Origin: M30B80 sp965656935
GTDB taxonomy: Bacteria; Pseudomonadota; Alphaproteobacteria; Rhodobacterales; Rhodobacteraceae
DNA length: 64,000 nt
Assembly: GCA_965656935.1 (NCBI GenBank)
Contig: CBFHMG010000004.1
Coordinates: 124,001 to 188,000, forward strand
Direction: 5' to 3'
A program made the translations under genes and the position numbers. This document shows, one piece after another, positions 26,587-36,293 of this stretch. The stretch's first letter is position 1. Every line of letters starts with the position of its first letter. The notes under the pieces were generated by a model. That model made no database searches, was not told where the DNA came from, and was given only the letters and a program-made list of their open reading frames with translations.

Positions 26587-27147
26587 TCAGGCCCCGCGGG
26601 AAATTGCGGCCACGCCTGTGCGCGCCACTTCCAAAAGGCCAAGCGGGCGCATCAGATCGGCAAAAGCATCAATCTTCTCAGGGGTGCCCGTGATCTCGAA
26701 GACAAAGCTTTCCAAGGTCGAATCCACCACATTGGCGCGGAAAATCTCGGCCGTGCGCAAGGCTTCGACGCGGTGATCGCCCTTGCCTTTCACCTTGAAC
26801 AAGGCCAGTTCGCGGCTGACATGGGGGCCTTCCACGGTCAGGTCATGCACCTCATGCACGGGCACCATACGGTCCAGCTGCATCTTGATCTGGTGGATCA
26901 CCTGCGGCGTGCCCGATGTGACGATTGTAATGCGCGAGCGGTGGCCCTGATGGTCCACCTCGGCCACTGTGAGGCTTTCGATATTATAGCCGCGCCCCGA
27001 GAACAGCCCGATCACACGCGCCAGCACACCTGCCTCGTTTTGGACCAATACCGCCAGCGTATGGGTCTCGATCGCGTCGGACATATGGCTGCGCAGGTCG
27101 TAGGCGGAATGGCTCGAAGAGCCTTTGTCGATTTTTAGAGGGGACAT
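26587..27147 (-). CDS. ilvH: Acetolactate synthase small (regulatory) subunit
   Basis: A 186-residue protein. An N-terminal extension of about 21 residues precedes the ACT domain, which has LAVLVQNEAGVLARVIGLFS and GRGYNIESLTVAEVDHQGHR. The C-terminal half has VKGKGDHRVEALRTAEIFRA and FEITGTPEKIDAFADLMRPL. It binds valine for feedback control and activates the large subunit. A 35-bp gap separates it from ilvI, and both are expected on the attenuated transcript that starts near 29112. An AAAGGA ribosome site precedes it. Confidence 0.96.
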   Translation of the reverse strand: MSPLKIDKGSSSHSAYDLRSHMSDAIETHTLAVLVQNEAGVLARVIGLFSGRGYNIESLTVAEVDHQGHRSRITIVTSGTPQVIHQIKMQLDRMVPVHEVHDLTVEGPHVSRELALFKVKGKGDHRVEALRTAEIFRANVVDSTLESFVFEITGTPEKIDAFADLMRPLGLLEVARTGVAAISRGA

Positions 27148-27182
27148 GATGTCGTCCTTTTCCTTTATCTTTTTGCGGCCAA

Positions 27183-28937
<1,755 letters not shown>

Positions 28938-28986
28938 CGCTGTGTTCCTTATCTCGTCTATGCGTCTTTTATCGGTCGTTGATACA

Positions 28987-29013
28987 AAAAAGCCCCCGGA
29001 GTTTTCCGAGGGC
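28987..29013 (-). terminator. Terminator hairpin of the ilv attenuator
   Basis: On the minus strand GCCCTCGGA pairs with TCCGGGGGC (plus strand 29005-29013 and 28992-29000) around a 4-nt loop, with one wobble pair, and is followed by six T. It precedes ilvI by about 50 bp. Confidence 0.88.
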
Positions 29014-29053
29014 GCATGGGGTTAACTATGGTTGTCGTCACCGACCCATGCGC
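29012..29053 (-). promoter_or_regulatory. Alternative (antiterminator or pause) hairpin of the ilv attenuator
   Basis: Nine perfect pairs join 29012-29020 with 29045-29053 (GCGCATGGG/CCCATGCGC). It shares 2 nt with the terminator stem, so the two compete. The leader stop codon (29038-29040) lies in its loop, as expected for ribosome-dependent switching. Confidence 0.72.
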
Positions 29054-29085
29054 GAATTCCTCACTAGAACAAGAATACCGGACAT
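29038..29085 (-). CDS. ilv leader peptide (attenuator)
   Basis: A 15-codon frame starting at the ATG at 29085 encodes MSGILVLVRNSRMGR and ends in TGA. Codons 4-8 are Ile-Leu-Val-Leu-Val, the products of the pathway that ilvI/ilvH serve. An AGGAG ribosome site lies 11 nt before the ATG. When charged Ile, Leu or Val tRNA is scarce, the ribosome should stall on these codons and the 29012-29053 hairpin should form, blocking the terminator; otherwise the ribosome reaches the stop and the terminator forms. Confidence 0.88.
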   Translation of the reverse strand: MSGILVLVRNSRMGR

Positions 29086-29519
29086 AAAACCCGAAGCTCC
29101 TTTGCGTATTCGGTGGGACATTATGAGCGGCAAACAGGGGCGTCAACAGCCAAAACCGTGAATAATATGTCGTGAGGCACATTTTTTGCGCAATAATGAA
29201 ACGATTTTGGGTTTCTGGGGTGTCATTTGTTGCCGTGGATGATTCTGCAGAGGGGGGCTGCTTTTTGGGGGGCTCCGCCATTTCTGCACAGTGGCGGTCT
29301 ATTGCGGGTGCCTGCGCACTAGGCATCTGGCCATTCGCTAAGCAATTTCACCGTTTGACGCCCGTTTTGGCTGGATTGGTAAAGAAATATTACAAAAAAT
29401 GGCAAAAACTTTGAAAAACCGTTTGCGGCCAGCGTTTGCATCGCTAACGTGAGCGGACACAGAAACGAAAATCCGATGCCCGGAGGGGGTGGTTGGATTT
29501 CCAAAGGGGAGGATACCTT
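29086..29519. other. Divergent intergenic region between ilv leader and dctP
   Basis: The 434 bp hold the ilv promoter (29120-29146, minus strand) and the start region of dctP (plus strand). Open frames of up to 120 codons exist but show no family pattern and overlap the attenuator. No other structure was confirmed. Confidence 0.6.
29120..29146 (-). promoter_or_regulatory. Probable sigma-70 promoter of the ilv operon
   Basis: On the minus strand TTGACG (29141-29146) is followed after 15 nt by CATAAT (29120-29125), each one base from consensus. The spacer is short; TAATGT two bases further on would give 17 nt. It lies 35 bp before the leader ATG. Confidence 0.55.
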
Positions 29520-30605
29520 ATGGATCGTCGTTCTTTCTTGAGAACATCTGCAGTCGGCGGTGCCGCTGCAGCATCCACTACGCTCGCAGCGCCACTTTAT
29601 GCGCAGGGCAACCGTACACTGACTCTGGTAACGTCCGTTCCTGACGGCTTTGCCATTTTTGATGACGCGGCACAGACAGCGATCGATTACATCGCTGCAA
29701 TGACTGACGGTCAGCTGACCTTCAACAAGAACTCCGCGGGCTCGCTTGTTGGCGCGTTCGAAGTGTTCGACGCTGTATCTGCAGGTCAGGCCGATGTGTA
29801 TCACTCGGCAGAATACTACTTCTTGAACCAGCACCCAGCTTTCGCATTCTTCACCTCCGTGCCTTTCGGCATGACGGCGCAGGAAATGGCGAACTGGTAC
29901 TACCAGCGTGGTGGTCAGGATCTTCATGACGAACTGTCGTCGCTCTTCAACCTCAAGCCCATCATGTGCGGCATGACAGCGATGCAGCCCGGCGGTTGGT
30001 TCAACAAAGAGATCAATTCGGTCGACGATCTTCAGGGTCTTCGCTTCCGTATGCCAGGCCAGGGTGGTCAGGTTCTCGGTCGTCTTGGCGCATCGGTTCA
30101 GAACATCCCAGGTGGCGAAATCTACCAGGCGCTGTCCTCTGGTCAGATCGACGGTGCGGAGTGGATCGGTCCTTACGCGGATGAGCGCATGGGCTTCCAG
30201 GAAGTTACCAACACTTACTATGCCGCTGGTTTCCACGAGCCAGGCTCTGCATTGTGCTTGAGCTTCAACCTCGAGATCTGGGAATCGCTGACACCTGCAC
30301 AGCAGCGTATCTGTGAAGTGGCATGCCAAGCCGCACACGCAGAAAACACTGCATTGTCGCTTGCTGAAAACGGTGCAGCACTTGCCCGTCTCGAAGCGGG
30401 TGGTACGCAGGTTCGCCAGTTCCCAGAAGACGTTTGGGATGCATTCGGTGCAGCCGCTGCAGAAGTACGCGAAGAAAACATGAGCGATGAAATCTACGCA
30501 AACATCGCAGAAAGCTACTTCGCAAGCCAAGCGGAATCGGCCGGCTGGTACGAGATCGCCGATGGCGAGTACATGCGTCAGCGTAACCGCGTTAACGCAG
30601 GCTAA
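29520..30605 (+). CDS. TRAP transporter substrate-binding protein (DctP/TakP-like)
   Basis: A 361-residue periplasmic protein starting at the ATG at 29520, preceded by GGGGAGG. It opens MDRRSFLRTSAVGGAAAAST, a twin-arginine type signal. Family segments include MPGQGGQVLGRLGASVQNIP, GGEIYQALSSGQIDGAEWIG and PYADERMGFQEV, similar to TakP, the 2-oxo acid binder of Rhodobacter. The ligand is inferred only. Codon use (many GCA, GGT and CGT codons) differs from the GC-rich neighbours, as in highly expressed genes or transferred DNA. It is followed by a strong hairpin before dctQ. Confidence 0.93.
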   Translation: MDRRSFLRTSAVGGAAAASTTLAAPLYAQGNRTLTLVTSVPDGFAIFDDAAQTAIDYIAAMTDGQLTFNKNSAGSLVGAFEVFDAVSAGQADVYHSAEYYFLNQHPAFAFFTSVPFGMTAQEMANWYYQRGGQDLHDELSSLFNLKPIMCGMTAMQPGGWFNKEINSVDDLQGLRFRMPGQGGQVLGRLGASVQNIPGGEIYQALSSGQIDGAEWIGPYADERMGFQEVTNTYYAAGFHEPGSALCLSFNLEIWESLTPAQQRICEVACQAAHAENTALSLAENGAALARLEAGGTQVRQFPEDVWDAFGAAAAEVREENMSDEIYANIAESYFASQAESAGWYEIADGEYMRQRNRVNAG

Positions 30606-30625
30606 ACCAAGCTGAACTACACCGT

Positions 30626-30655
30626 CCCGCCCATGCCATTTGCGCCATGGGCGGG
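30626..30655 (+). terminator. Strong hairpin between dctP and dctQ
   Basis: A perfect 10-bp stem (CCCGCCCATG/CATGGGCGGG, 30626-30635 and 30646-30655) with a 10-nt loop follows dctP by 20 bp. No T tract follows, so it more likely stabilises the dctP mRNA or partly attenuates the permease genes than stops transcription fully. Confidence 0.65.
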
Positions 30656-30730
30656 GCAATCTGTTTATCGACTGACTTTGTGCTAAGGTGATCGCCTGCA
30701 CATCAGTGCCGTTGTCTAAGGGATCGCCGC

Positions 30731-31630
30731 ATGCTTGATGCTATTCTCTGGCTACTGACGAATTTCGCGCTTGCCCCGTACCACCTGTTTCTTGCCATCG
30801 CCAATCCGGCTGCGTGGTTGAACTGGGGGGATCGAGAGGCCTTGGTGCGCTTCATCTATTACGGCGCCTCTACTGAATTTTTCTTTGTTGTCACCACAAT
30901 ATTCCTTGTGATCACCGCGCTCGGCATGGCCTGGAAGCGCGAGATCCTGTGGTGGTGTGTGCGTGTCCTCGAAGCGCTGGCCAATGGGGTTGGCCGTATC
31001 GCGGCATGGGCGGGGCTTTTGATGGTCCTTCAGCAGGTTATGATCGTGTTCCTCCAGCGCATCTTTCGCGTGGCCCAGATCGAGATCGGGCCTTTGGGGA
31101 CAGCCTTTGTCCAAGACCTCAGCTGGTTTGGCGAAGAGTTGAAGCTTTATAACGCGATGGTTGTGTGCCTTTGCGTCAGCTATACCTTTGTGCAGGGTGG
31201 CCATGTGCGTGTGGACCTTGTTTATTCCGCCGTGAAATTCCGCACCAAGCGGATGATGGATATGATCTTCTCTATCGTCTTCATGGTGCCTGCCATCGTG
31301 CTTACTTACATGTATGCGTGGTTCTTCATGTGGCGCCATCTGGTGCTGCCGGGCCCTTCGGCGACAGGCCAGTTGGACCGGATGTTAATGCAATCCCGCG
31401 TTATGCGCTGGAATGTGGAAACCATCGGCTTCAGCCCAAACGGCTTTAACGCGTATTTCCTCTTCAAAATTCTGATCGTTGCCTTCTGCATCTTGGTGTT
31501 TTTGCAAGCGATCACCTTTTTCTGGCGCTCCTATCTGGAATGGCTGGAGGGCGAGGAAAGCGAAGGCAAATATCTTGACCGCGATAAAATGGGCGATGAA
31601 ACAGCAGAAACTGCTGCAGCCATCCACTAA
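30731..31630 (+). CDS. TRAP transporter small permease (DctQ)
   Basis: A 299-residue integral membrane protein, larger than the usual 160-200 residues for DctQ. The N-terminal segments MLDAILWLLTNFALAPYHLF and FFVVTTIFLVITALGMAW precede the core, which has VVCLCVSYTFVQGGHVRVDL, VYSAVKFRTKRMMDMIFSIV and FLQAITFFWRSYLEWLEGEE. It partners DctM in sodium-coupled uptake. Gene order dctP-dctQ-dctM is the standard TRAP layout. The extra N-terminal segments are typical of the TakQ-like group with long permeases. Confidence 0.9.
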   Translation: MLDAILWLLTNFALAPYHLFLAIANPAAWLNWGDREALVRFIYYGASTEFFFVVTTIFLVITALGMAWKREILWWCVRVLEALANGVGRIAAWAGLLMVLQQVMIVFLQRIFRVAQIEIGPLGTAFVQDLSWFGEELKLYNAMVVCLCVSYTFVQGGHVRVDLVYSAVKFRTKRMMDMIFSIVFMVPAIVLTYMYAWFFMWRHLVLPGPSATGQLDRMLMQSRVMRWNVETIGFSPNGFNAYFLFKILIVAFCILVFLQAITFFWRSYLEWLEGEESEGKYLDRDKMGDETAETAAAIH

Positions 31631-31684
31631 CAAGATCAGACAAGTCGGCCCTGCAAGAAGGCCGCATAGAAGGGACTTTCACTT

Positions 31685-34042
31685 ATGATTTTCGGTTTGG
31701 ATGGGGTCGAAATTGGTCTGATCATCGTGTTCCTCACGTTGTTCTCGGGGATCATGACAGGGTTTCCAGTGGCCTTTGCCATTGGCGGCGCAGGGGTTAT
31801 TTCCTTCACGATTATCGCAGCACTCGATAGTGCTGGTATTCTGATCCACCAAGCGATTGATTATAATTCGGCCGAGTTTGGGGCTTTGATCGCCGAAGGC
31901 GTCGCGCGAGACTCGATTTCCGTCTTCAGATACCCCGAACTGCCACGGGTCGAAGAAGCTCTGTTCCCCGATGGCTGGCAAACCGCGATGGACCGCAACC
32001 TGTCCTTCATCGTGAACCGCATGAACGAGCGCGTGATTGCGGGACAATCCATCGAGACGCTGCTGGCGGTGTCCATGTTCGTGATGATGGGCATCACGCT
32101 GGAACGCTCCAAGATCGCCGAGGATTTGTTGACGACAATGGCCCGCGTCTTCGGCCCGCTGCCAGGTGGTCTGGCGGTTTCTATTGTCCTTGTGGGCGCG
32201 TTCCTCGCGGCCTCGACAGGTATTGTCGGCGCGACGGTTGTCACCATGGGCTTGCTGGCCCTGCCCACGATGCTGCGCAACAATTACTCGCCCGAACTGG
32301 CAACAGGTGTGATCGCGGCTTCGGGCACCTTGGGGCAGATCATTCCGCCCTCCATCGTGATCGTATTGCTGGGAACGCTTGTGGGCGATCTCTATGCCAC
32401 GGGTCAGGAAACACGCGCACAGCTTGCAGGATGTAGCGATGCGCTGACATATCTGGGTGAGCCTGCCGTTCTGTCTGTCGGCACCTTGTTCCAAGCCGCC
32501 CTTCTGCCCGGTATTTTCTTGGCCTTCCTCTATGGCGCCTATGCATTCGGCTTTGCGCTCTGGCGGCCAAGCGCGGCCCCGCCCGTTCAATTCGGCGCAA
32601 GCACACAAGAGCCTGTGACCCGCAACGAGGCGCTGACATGGTACCTGATCGCGCCAGTGGCGTTGATCGCGGCTGTCGTGATCGGCGGGCAAGTCGGGCT
32701 GGTCGGGTCGCAATCTGTCTTTGTGTCCGACTATGCCGAACGTGAAGAGCGCTCGGCCCTGCGGACCAATGTGTCCGAGCAGTGCCAGATCGCCATGATT
32801 GATCTGCACGGACAAGAGGCATGGGATGAATCCTTGGCAACCTCGACGGCACAAGCTGCGGCGGGTGTCTCGGACGAAGTGGTTCTGCTGACCGATGAGG
32901 AACGCGCCACAGCCATCGCCACGGCCTTGGATAACGTCGCCCCCATCGGCACGGGTATCGCTGTTGTCGTGGTGCTTCTGGGGCTAGTCCTGATCCTTGC
33001 GCGTGGTGTCTCTCCAAGCGCGAACCCGATGCCCCTGATCATTGGTGGCGTTGGCTTGGTGCTGGTCTGTTTGGCTGATATTCTGTTCGTCGGGCCCTCG
33101 ACCTCGGCGGGGACCACGACCGTGATTATGGCCATCCCGATGATCATAGCGCTTTACGGAACCCGCGAGGCGATGATCCGCTGTGCCCAGAACGAGCTGT
33201 TGCGCGTGGTGTTCCCACCGCTGATCCTGATTGTGGCCGTCTTGGGCTCGATCCTTGGTGGTATCACCAATCCGACACCTGCTGCTGCACTTGGTGCCGC
33301 GGGCGCGATCATGCTGGCCGCTTATCGCAAGCTTAAGGAAGAAAACGGCCTGTCGAAGATCATCATCTGGGCCAGCTTTGCCATTGTGATCATGATCCTT
33401 GTCGGGGTGAATTTCGACCTGCGGATCACACGTGAAGATGTGCCACTCGTAGATTGGATCGCCTATATCGTGGCGCAATTCGCGTATCACTTTGCCTTCT
33501 TCGGCTTGCTCTATGGCTGCTATGTGCTGTTCCGCACCTCTGTCCTGTCGCCAGTGGTGCGCGAGACGGCGAAGGTAACCAGCATGGTTTTCACCATTCT
33601 GATCGGCTCGCAGATCCTGAACCTCGTGCTGATCTCCTTCGGGGGTGAACATTACATCCAGCAATTCTTGCGGGCTTTCGACAATGAAATGGTCGTCTTC
33701 TTGCTGGTGATGCTGATCCTGTTTGTGCTTGGCTTCGTGCTCGATTTCCTCGAGATCATTTATATTGTGATCCCGATTGTGGGGCCTGTGATCTATGGCG
33801 GCACGCTGGACCCGAAATGGGTGACCATCATGATCGCGGTCAATTTGCAGACCTCCTTCCTGACACCGCCTTTCGGCTTTGCGCTGTTCTATCTGCGCGG
33901 TGTGGCCCCTGCAGGGGTGACCACAGGCCATATCTATCGCGGGGTGATCCCTTTCGTGTTGATCCAAGTGGTGGGGCTCTCGCTTCTGTGGCTCTTCCCG
34001 TCGATCGTGACATTCGTGCCGGATCTTCTGCCAAATAACTAA
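31685..34042 (+). CDS. TRAP transporter large permease (DctM), long form
   Basis: A 785-residue membrane protein, against about 430 for common DctM. The core is recognisable: GFPVAFAIGGAGV near the start, VSIVLVGAFLAASTGIVGAT, GVIAASGTLGQIIPPSIVIV, and at the end LDFLEIIYIVIPIVGPVIYG and NLQTSFLTPPFGFALFYL. Insertions include a hydrophilic loop at residues of about 45-105 and a central block (about 320-530) that adds a soluble part and further helices. It is the transport channel of the system. A palindromic terminator follows. Confidence 0.9.
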   Translation: MIFGLDGVEIGLIIVFLTLFSGIMTGFPVAFAIGGAGVISFTIIAALDSAGILIHQAIDYNSAEFGALIAEGVARDSISVFRYPELPRVEEALFPDGWQTAMDRNLSFIVNRMNERVIAGQSIETLLAVSMFVMMGITLERSKIAEDLLTTMARVFGPLPGGLAVSIVLVGAFLAASTGIVGATVVTMGLLALPTMLRNNYSPELATGVIAASGTLGQIIPPSIVIVLLGTLVGDLYATGQETRAQLAGCSDALTYLGEPAVLSVGTLFQAALLPGIFLAFLYGAYAFGFALWRPSAAPPVQFGASTQEPVTRNEALTWYLIAPVALIAAVVIGGQVGLVGSQSVFVSDYAEREERSALRTNVSEQCQIAMIDLHGQEAWDESLATSTAQAAAGVSDEVVLLTDEERATAIATALDNVAPIGTGIAVVVVLLGLVLILARGVSPSANPMPLIIGGVGLVLVCLADILFVGPSTSAGTTTVIMAIPMIIALYGTREAMIRCAQNELLRVVFPPLILIVAVLGSILGGITNPTPAAALGAAGAIMLAAYRKLKEENGLSKIIIWASFAIVIMILVGVNFDLRITREDVPLVDWIAYIVAQFAYHFAFFGLLYGCYVLFRTSVLSPVVRETAKVTSMVFTILIGSQILNLVLISFGGEHYIQQFLRAFDNEMVVFLLVMLILFVLGFVLDFLEIIYIVIPIVGPVIYGGTLDPKWVTIMIAVNLQTSFLTPPFGFALFYLRGVAPAGVTTGHIYRGVIPFVLIQVVGLSLLWLFPSIVTFVPDLLPNN

Positions 34043-34065
34043 GGCACTCAGCTTTAATGCAGATA

Positions 34066-34096
34066 AGAAAAGGGGCGGCCAATTGGCCGCCCTTTT
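34066..34096 (+). terminator. Intrinsic terminator of the TRAP operon
   Basis: A perfect palindrome, GGGCGGCC and GGCCGCCC (34073-34080 and 34085-34092) around AATT, is flanked by an A run and four T. It lies 30 bp after the dctM stop. It could also work in the reverse direction. Confidence 0.88.
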
Positions 34097-34128
34097 GCTT
34101 TGAACATCTGACTAAAGTCAGAGCCTCT

Positions 34129-34173
34129 TCCTTGCGGGCCTAATCCTTGCGGGCCTAATCTTTGCGGGATTGC
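34129..34173. repeat. 15-bp tandem repeat at the 3' end of bpt
   Basis: Two identical 15-bp units (34129-34143 and 34144-34158, TCCTTGCGGGCCTAA) are followed by a third, diverged one (34159-34173). Because 15 is a multiple of three, each copy keeps the bpt stop codon in frame. Confidence 0.85.
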
Positions 34174-34994
34174 GGCTCGGCCATACGGTCGGGCAGGGTG
34201 ATTTGCGCCACCTGCTCGGCAATCGGCTGCACGGAAAGGGGATGGGTCTGGTTGGAATATTCCTCGGGGTTCTCAAGCGGCGTCCATTCGCCCCCTACAA
34301 AGACCTCTAGCGCGGGAAAGCCCGCCTTATAGCCCATCTTGTCTGATCCAGGCACCCAATAGCCAAGATAGACATAAGGCAGCCCCGCCTCGCGCGCGAC
34401 CTCCACATGATCAAGGATCACATAGGTTCCAAGCGATTGTTTCTGCATGTCTGGGTCATAGAAGGAATAGACAAGGCTCAACCCGTCATCCAGCACATCG
34501 GTCAGGCAAACGGCTGCCAAACCCTCATCCGTCTTGGCGGCATCGCGATATTCAATCACCCGACTGCGCACAGGGGTTTCCTCGATCATCGCGGCAAATT
34601 CGAAGACATCCATATCCGCCATCCCACCCGAGGCGTGGCGGTTATCAAGATAGCGGCGGAAGAGGTTATATTGCTCCTCCGTGGCCCAAGGGGATCGCGC
34701 ACTGCGTGTCAGCCCTGCATTGCGCTTGAGAATGCGCTTATGGCTGCGGCTGGGGGCGAAATCGGCCACCCTGATCCGCGCGGACATACAGGCCGAGCAA
34801 TCCGCACAAGAGGGGCGGTAGAGCACATTCTGCGAGCGGCGGAAGCCTTGCTTGGAGAGCGCATCATTCAACTGGCCCGCATGTTCGCCCTGCAAGGCGG
34901 TAAAGAGTTTACGTTCCCGCCGACCATCAAGATAGGGGCAGGTTTGCGGGGCCGTCACATAGAATTGCGGTGCTATCGGGAGTGAATGACGCAT
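34155..34994 (-). CDS. bpt: Aspartate/glutamate leucyltransferase (Bpt)
   Basis: A 279-residue protein beginning MRHSLPIAPQFYVTAPQTCP. The N-terminal Cys region TCPYLDGRRERKLFT and PSCADCSACMSARIRVADFA are diagnostic of the ATE/Bpt family, as is DVLDDGLSLVYSFYDPDM followed by LGTYVILDHV. It attaches leucine from Leu-tRNA to proteins starting with Asp or Glu and so marks them for ClpAP degradation in the N-end rule pathway. The C-terminal tail ends SRKD at a TAG that lies inside a 15-bp tandem repeat. Confidence 0.94.
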   Translation of the reverse strand: MRHSLPIAPQFYVTAPQTCPYLDGRRERKLFTALQGEHAGQLNDALSKQGFRRSQNVLYRPSCADCSACMSARIRVADFAPSRSHKRILKRNAGLTRSARSPWATEEQYNLFRRYLDNRHASGGMADMDVFEFAAMIEETPVRSRVIEYRDAAKTDEGLAAVCLTDVLDDGLSLVYSFYDPDMQKQSLGTYVILDHVEVAREAGLPYVYLGYWVPGSDKMGYKAGFPALEVFVGGEWTPLENPEEYSNQTHPLSVQPIAEQVAQITLPDRMAEPQSRKD

Positions 34995-35061
34995 TACATC
35001 TCGATACTGTTACGGAAGGAAGCCTGCAACAGCTTCCCCCTTTCTCGCAACAGATTTTTCA

Positions 35062-35086
35062 CAAAAGCGCCCCCGCAGGGACACTC
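35062..35086 (-). terminator. Probable terminator after the RDD gene
   Basis: On the minus strand AGTGTCCC and GGGGCGCT (35078-35085 and 35066-35073) can form 8 pairs including two wobbles, followed by four T. It begins inside the stop codon of the RDD gene. Confidence 0.5.
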
Positions 35087-35531
35087 AGCGTGGGCGATTA
35101 ATGGCCGCCGATCCAATCAGAAGGTCATGCAGGCCTTGCCCGCGACCGCCAAACATCATCATCACGATGGACAGGATTTGCGGCAGGAAAAATGCCGAAC
35201 TGACCAGAAAAGCCAAGGTGTGAAGGGCGGCTTCCCCGCTGGAGAACTGCATGCCCGTGGGGCCGCGCAGCTCGATATTCATCACCCGCATACCCCATGT
35301 GGCCGAGCGCGATGAGATGGTGAACCAGCGATAGGCAAAGGTCACAGCGATATAGAAAATCGGCCAGAGGAACCACGCGATGCCAAAGGTCAAAAGCCCC
35401 AGCAAAAGGGTCGCCACTGTCACAAGGATCACGTCAATCACCCATGCAAAGAGGCGCTTGATGGTCACGCCCTCATAAAAGGCCGCTTGGTGATAGGGAT
35501 CGGGAAGGCTTGAATTCATAGAGGTAGACAT
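35085..35531 (-). CDS. RDD-domain membrane protein
   Basis: A 148-residue protein starting at the ATG at 35531 (MSTSMNSSLPDPYHQAAFYE); a longer frame upstream has no support. The RDD family is recognised by GVTIKRLFAWVIDVILVTVA with the R and D residues in the first helix, then TWGMRVMNIELRGPTG and QGLHDLLIGSAAINR. It has three to four membrane helices. RDD proteins have been linked to ion transport or envelope functions, but this one is uncharacterised. It lies between bpt and the DUF2852 gene on the same strand. Confidence 0.85.
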   Translation of the reverse strand: MSTSMNSSLPDPYHQAAFYEGVTIKRLFAWVIDVILVTVATLLLGLLTFGIAWFLWPIFYIAVTFAYRWFTISSRSATWGMRVMNIELRGPTGMQFSSGEAALHTLAFLVSSAFFLPQILSIVMMMFGGRGQGLHDLLIGSAAINRPR

Positions 35532-35611
35532 GGGTCTGTCCCTGCGATTTGTAAAATGTATTTTTCGAGGTTGCGCCATTTAAACTTGGGGGAGGGGGCA
35601 GGCGCAACCCC

Positions 35612-35655
35612 GTGAAACCAGCCACACCCAAGGGAGAGGAGGGGGCGTGGCTGGC
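35612..35655 (-). terminator. Hairpin after DUF2852 gene
   Basis: Arms CCAGCCACACCC (35618-35629) and GGGCGTGGCTGG (35643-35654) pair over 12 positions, with one wobble on the minus strand. Only three T follow, so it is a weak or moderate terminator for the DUF2852 gene. Confidence 0.5.
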
Positions 35656-35666
35656 AGGTTGGCGGT

Positions 35667-36092
35667 TTAGCTCTCGGCATCCGCCTCTTTTGCGACCCGC
35701 TCGGATTTGCGGGCTTCAGCGGCATCATCCATGAACTGGTCAAATTCCGACTTGTCCTTAGCGGTGCGCAGACGCTCGAGGAATTCCTCAAAGGCGCGCT
35801 GCTCGTCTTCCAAGCGCTGCAATGTATCGGCCTTATAGGCATCAAAGGCCGTATTGCCCGAGCTGCGGAAATTTTGATGACGGCTTTTGCGGCTCATTGT
35901 GCAAGATGAATTGAACATGCGTTTGCTCCAGATCATATAGGCCAGAAGGGCGAGGCCGATTGGCCAGAAAAAGATGAAGGACAGGACCATAGCCGCGATC
36001 CATGCGCCTTTGCCGCGGGCATCAAGCCAGCTTTCTGCGCGACCAAACCAGCTTTGCGGCTGTGCGATTGGTGCTGCGGGTGCAGATGTCAT
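35667..36092 (-). CDS. DUF2852-family membrane protein
   Basis: A 141-residue protein. One or two membrane helices (GAWIAAMVLSFIFFWPIGLA) follow a short N-terminus, then SSGNTAFDAYKADTLQRLED and a charged, helical C-terminus rich in Glu and Lys (EEFLERLRTAKDKSEFDQFM). The pattern matches DUF2852, a family common in alphaproteobacteria with no known role. The upstream region is AT-rich, with repeated GTTAAT units near 36122-36135, and may carry a regulated promoter. Confidence 0.83.
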   Translation of the reverse strand: MTSAPAAPIAQPQSWFGRAESWLDARGKGAWIAAMVLSFIFFWPIGLALLAYMIWSKRMFNSSCTMSRKSRHQNFRSSGNTAFDAYKADTLQRLEDEQRAFEEFLERLRTAKDKSEFDQFMDDAAEARKSERVAKEADAES

Positions 36093-36235
36093 TTTGATCT
36101 CCTTTTGCTGCGTTTCAGTATGTTAATGTTAATTACATTTACTGATATAAGGATGCACCGCGCCCTCACAAGAGGCGGGGGGGTGAAAAAGTAAATCTTT
36201 TTTACATCATTCGAGTTAAGGCACTGAATTCAATG

Positions 36236-36266
36236 AAAAAGGCGCATCAAAAAATGATGCGCCTTT
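36236..36266 (-). terminator. Intrinsic terminator of mmsB
   Basis: A perfect 12-bp stem (arms 36238-36249 and 36255-36266, AAAGGCGCATCA/TGATGCGCCTTT) with a 5-nt loop is followed by T on the minus strand. It lies 28 bp after the mmsB stop. Confidence 0.88.
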
Positions 36267-36293
36267 GGCGGGTCAAGGGGCTATTGAGGCGCT

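Noticed and set aside
29355..29385. TTGACG followed by TAAAGA as dctP promoter
   Set aside because: The 19-nt spacer and poor -10 make it no better than chance.
29172..29414. 80-codon plus-strand frame between ilv leader and dctP
   Set aside because: No ribosome site or family similarity was seen, and it overlaps the dctP promoter region.
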